Shown here piece by piece: positions 60,524 to 64,000 of a stretch of DNA of 64,000 nt (the stretch's first letter is position 1; each line of letters begins with the position of its first letter). The notes under the pieces are model-generated. The model ran no database searches. It was not told where the DNA came from and saw only the letters and a program-made list of their open reading frames with translations. The stretch is from Chromera velia (taxonomy: Eukaryota; Sar; Chromeraceae): positions 63,129 through 127,128 of the forward strand of contig JAHBMJ010000499.1 of NCBI GenBank assembly GCA_018398765.1, written 5' to 3'. Position numbers and translations under genes: made by a program.

Positions 60524-62172
60524 ATGTCTTTGGGGATTGAGGTAGGCGGTGTCACGTACACGCTGACAGAGGATAAAGTGAATCTCTACCTGGCAGCGTT
60601 CGGAATTTTCGACAAGAAGGATGACGGAACTGTTTCTGTCGAGTCAGTTCAATTCACATAAATTCCTGATTCAGCACCCAAAACGAAATCACACTACTGG
60701 AATACATTACTCGGCTTCTTTTCTGAGCTTTTCTCTTCTTCCTCTCTGTGCAGGGACACAGGGGCGCTGTGGAGGTCTGTGATGCTGAACCCAACAGAGG
60801 AGGAGATCGGTCGGTTGAAGGAGAAGCTGAATCCAGAGGGGGATGGGTTCTTCACTTTGCACCAGTTTCTGAAACTCTGCGAGGATTCAGACATATGGAA
60901 AGCCTCGACAATTCGGGAGGACGACCTTCTTGAAGCCTTCAAAGAATTCGACTACGATGGCACGGGACATGTGACTACACCCATGCTCCGGTTCATTCTA
61001 CAAGCCAACGGTGAGTTCTCAAACGCAACTGACCGTCTACATACGTGCAGATCCGTCTTTGTGTGAATATGTATGTATGTTTTTCATATCGATGGCAGTT
61101 TGTGCACTCGTCTGCTTCTCCATTTGCGTCCTCGCTGATTCTCTCCCTCTCCCTCTTCAGCTCATTGAATTCCTCTCTCACTCTGCAATGATGCGAGCAT
61201 GTCAGCTCTCCAGCAAAAGACGTGTATGACTGCAGAAAGTGATGGCGTCTGAAAAGTGTACGGGGAGCTGAAGTCGACTTTCCTCATACCGTTTGTTTGT
61301 TTCGAATCTGAATCACTCGAATGCAAAGATGATTGTGAATGCATGCAGGCGAGGGACTGAGGGACGATGAGGCAGATGAATTCGTTGAGTGGGCGCAGAA
61401 GGTCTGTCTGTCTTTCTGTCTGTCTGTCTGAAAACTGTGGCTGTCATACGGATGGAAAGAAGAGGAAAAAGGGGAAAGGGAATGAAATGGTCTGTCGAGA
61501 AAAAATATCGAGTCTGTCTGCCTCTCTGTCCGTCCGTCCGTCCGAGTGCCCAATATACAGTCAGTCTGTCTGTCTGGCTTAAGTCTCACCTTTCGGGCCC
61601 CCTGCCCACGCTGTTTGATTGTTGGTTCTGTTCTTTTGTCTTCGTTCTCTCTTTCTTTTTGTCTCTTCTGTACATGAAGAAAAGAAGGGAGAAGAAGAAA
61701 CATATAGTCTGTCTTACTGTCTGTCGGTCGGTCAGTTGGTCGGTAGGTCAGTTGGTCAGTCATTCGGTCATTCCGTCATTCAGTCAGTCATCCTGTCCGC
61801 CACTCTCTTTTTCTGCGTGTTGGTGTCTGCCTGTGTGTGTGTTTCTGGCTGACTGTATTTCTGCTGATAGGGAACAAGAGAGAAAAGGAAAAAGAAGCCA
61901 CATACTTTGTCTGTTGGCCAGTGTATACCGCCCAACCCCAGTTGGATGCTCACGTTCGACCAAACAGAGCTAGGGCAGACGCGATGTCTCTCCCCGCATT
62001 TTCTCTCCTTTCTCCCCCCCTTCGGGACGTCTGTTTTCTGTCCACATTTGTTTGGTGCCTTTCTTGACTGCAGGCCCAACAAAATGGATTAAATGTGATG
62101 GTTGAGCCTGGTCGGTTCAACTACGAGTTGTTGGTGAAGGCGTTGATCGACAAGAACCCTAACGTCTATTGA
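60524..62172 (+). CDS. EF-hand protein of the calmodulin / myosin light chain type (4 exons, 175 aa)
   Basis: Probably a calcium-sensing or motor-associated light chain. Exons 60524-60642, 60754-61010, 61349-61401 and 62074-62172 join in phase, with donors GTCAGT, GTGAGT and GTCTGT. Four EF-hand-like units are suggested, mostly degenerate: FDKKDDGTVSVED, a weak NPEGDGFFTLHQF, the best loop FDYDGTGHVTTPM (no Glu at position 12), and a last unit near the C-terminus. Length and the PTEEEI spacing after the first hand resemble myosin light chains and calmodulin-like proteins more than centrins. A TATATATA element lies at 60484-60491, about 35 bases before the ATG. A dynein or other light chain is possible. 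The third intron begins with GTCT repeats and has a long CTGT-rich tract. Confidence 0.8.
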
Positions 62173-62177
62173 TCTTG

Positions 62178-63295
62178 GGGATTATTTGGTCTGTTTATTG
62201 CCGGTCATTGGCAGAAAAAAAGATTGTTCAAACAGTACTACTTTACTTGAAATCACAAAATTCTTGGTATTGTCATGGTGTTGTCACTATCGCTATATGA
62301 GTCGCAGCAGCTTTAACGTACTTACATTAAAAATTCAATTATTCTTCAAATATTTTAGCTTACTTTTAAAGAATGTTACCAATAGTCTATAAACAATAGT
62401 TATAAAATAGATTGCGATGTATATACGGGTTGATCATTCAGTTGACATTGCATCAATTTATATTAATTTCTAGATTAATTTAAATGTCAACTAGCTATGT
62501 GTGAGACAGTATAAGACAATAGCTAGGACAATAGCTATTAGTTAGCCTAAAACATTTCTAATTAAGCTAGCAATTAAGTTATAGTCAACGCTGAACTGAT
62601 TATGAATTTTAATTTTCAATCATTGCTTTAAAACACTGTATAGATTGGTTGTATAACACTGATATATTAACAAAAGAATAAAAATGACTCAGAAAGTGTT
62701 GCTGGGCCTGAAAACACTTACCAACTTTTTTGGTAGGAGCCGCTTCCACTGTCATGGTTACCTAATCCAAAACGCAAAACCTTGCTATATGGGCTCATCT
62801 TCAATTTTGCTTTCCAGGCCACTCGCAAGTAGTGTGCCAAATGATGTTGGCTTGCATGCAAGCCACTACATAAATAAAAAATTAAATTTAATTATGTACA
62901 CTACACAGTAGTACTAAGTTTATTCAATCTGCTGTCAGTCTAATTGATTTTAATTGAAGTGAACTGCCGCTGTAAAGGTTCGAACTACTTCGTACATTAC
63001 CGCCGACTCGGAAGTCTAGACGCCTACTTATAGGCCAATGGCGATGGCGTATGATGATGCATGATGGTGATAATAATAATAACATCTCCGAACGTAAAAA
63101 TTCTAATCTTAATCCTAATGTGATGCTGATACGCTTATACAACTACAACTTACTAATAATTTTCATAGTCATTAATTGCTAGACTCATTGCTTATACATA
63201 GAATTGCTTTGATGTGTTTAAGATATTAATAACATATTCATTAATGTCAACGTAAGCTATATTTCAAAGTGAGTTGACCAGGAACGCATGCGATT
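62178..63295. other. AT-rich island at a convergent junction
   Basis: AT-rich sequence begins within a few bases of the EF-hand stop codon and continues to about 63.3 kb, with TTAATTT, CTAGCTA and GATGATG..AATAATAATAA words. It separates the EF-hand gene from the converging Cys-rich gene. The remaining 63296-63736 is mixed-composition 3' flank with no supportable exon. Confidence 0.8.
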
Positions 63296-63736
63296 TCACA
63301 CCACGATTGAATGCAGACGCCACGCACACTCGGCTGCACAGATCCTTCCGTGTTGCTTCACTGTCAACATAACAACATGTAAACAGTGTCGTTTGCAAAA
63401 AGGATTAACAAATCAGACACACAAATGACAGGATGTTTTGGGGGGACACACGGCAACACACTTCTACAAAAACGCGTTCAAGCATGGAAAAAGCTTCGCG
63501 CGACAAAACAGACGGATACGCCACACCGATCCAGGCAGAAAACCTGGAAGGACACACAAGCAAGCCACCAGAGAGACTGATGATTCAGTCAGACCGACAG
63601 GAACGTCACACCGTTTGACCTGCCACATGTCAAACCTGCCACATGTCACCATCAAGTCATCCCCTTGCCTTTCGCCCTGCATTAAATTGTATCGCGCATG
63701 CATGCAGAATAAGGAACGGGGCCGACAGCTGGGCGC

Positions 63737-64000
63737 TTAGTCGTGCTTGTGGCGGTGACGGCGGGAGTGCTTGGTGGGAGCGGAGTACTTGGTGGGGGCG
63801 GGGGCAGCCATGGTGACGGGGGTGGCAGGGACGGTGGCAATGGTGACGCAGGCAGAGCCGGTGTCAGTGTAGCCAGCGGGGCAGGACTGGACCTGAGTGA
63901 AGGTGGTTCTGGTGCAGCCAGCGCCGGAGGCAGAGGAGCCAGCGGGGCAGGAAGACTCCATGGGGACGGACACAGTGGAGACGCAGGCAGAGCCGGTGTC
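63737..64000 (-). CDS. C-terminal part of a Cys-rich oocyst-wall-protein-like protein (continues beyond the window)
   Basis: The last 87 codons are visible, ending TAA at 63739-63737. Spaced cysteines occur in repeats of the form DTGSACV..SSCPAGS..GCTRT..QSCPAGYTDTGSACV. This recalls the type I/II Cys repeats of apicomplexan oocyst wall proteins (COWP family), which harden the cyst wall through disulfides. The tail is Ala/Pro-rich, then very basic (KHSRRHRHKHD). The 22-base coding unit for DTGSACV is identical at 63847-63868 and 63979-64000. Nearly every codon ends in C or in a preferred base (GCC, ACC, GTC, TCC), unlike the mixed usage of the other genes, which suggests high expression. The start, signal peptide and full repeat number lie to the right. 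Confidence 0.7.
   Translation of the reverse strand, partial: DTGSACVSTVSVPMESSCPAGSSASGAGCTRTTFTQVQSCPAGYTDTGSACVTIATVPATPVTMAAPAPTKYSAPTKHSRRHRHKHD

Overview
The window is nuclear DNA of an intron-rich eukaryote. It is most likely an alveolate close to the Apicomplexa, and a chromerid such as Chromera velia is my best guess. This rests on three things: a Cys-rich protein at the right edge that looks like an apicomplexan oocyst wall protein, long repeat-filled spliceosomal introns, and TGCATGCA words of the apicomplexan type. The species call is inference. I see no rRNA, tRNA, prokaryotic operon or intact transposon.

Eight protein genes are supported, all on alternating strands. (1) 1-1158 +, C-terminal end of an unknown helical protein. 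(2) 2869-~7002 -, orphan protein with a coiled-coil part. (3) 7608-19406 +, oligopeptidase B, 27 exons, 780 aa, with a complete Ser-Asp-His triad. (4) 21283-24716 -, unknown 409-aa protein with an N-terminal signal and a C-terminal hydrophobic hairpin. (5) 25326-26358 +, cytochrome b561-type membrane protein, 2 exons. (6) 29556-58233 -, giant HECT-type E3 ubiquitin ligase of about 8,250 aa in 15 exons. (7) 60524-62172 +, calmodulin/myosin-light-chain-like EF-hand protein, 4 exons. (8) 63737->64000 -, oocyst-wall-like Cys-rich protein, partial. The exon models were built by hand. Splice phases agree at every junction; the weakest junction is the one near 36.4-36.7 kb in the HECT gene.

The layout is regular. 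All four tail-to-tail gaps hold an AT-rich island of about 1 kb (1.65-2.56, 19.8-21.06, 28.2-29.3 and 62.2-63.3 kb). The three head-to-head gaps (7.0-7.6, 24.7-25.3 and 58.2-60.5 kb) are not AT-rich. Two of them hold GGCC-rich palindromic clusters and the third holds a three-copy tandem repeat of about 0.45 kb.

Splicing signals stand out. In my models 27 of 58 donors have C at position +3, and 14 are exactly GTCAGT. Many introns begin with GTCA or GTCT repeats, and several end in TGCATGCAG. One oligopeptidase B exon boundary, acceptor included, has been copied in tandem four times in 37-bp units. The genes do not form an evident pathway; the window reads as a series of unrelated housekeeping, signalling and surface-protein genes.
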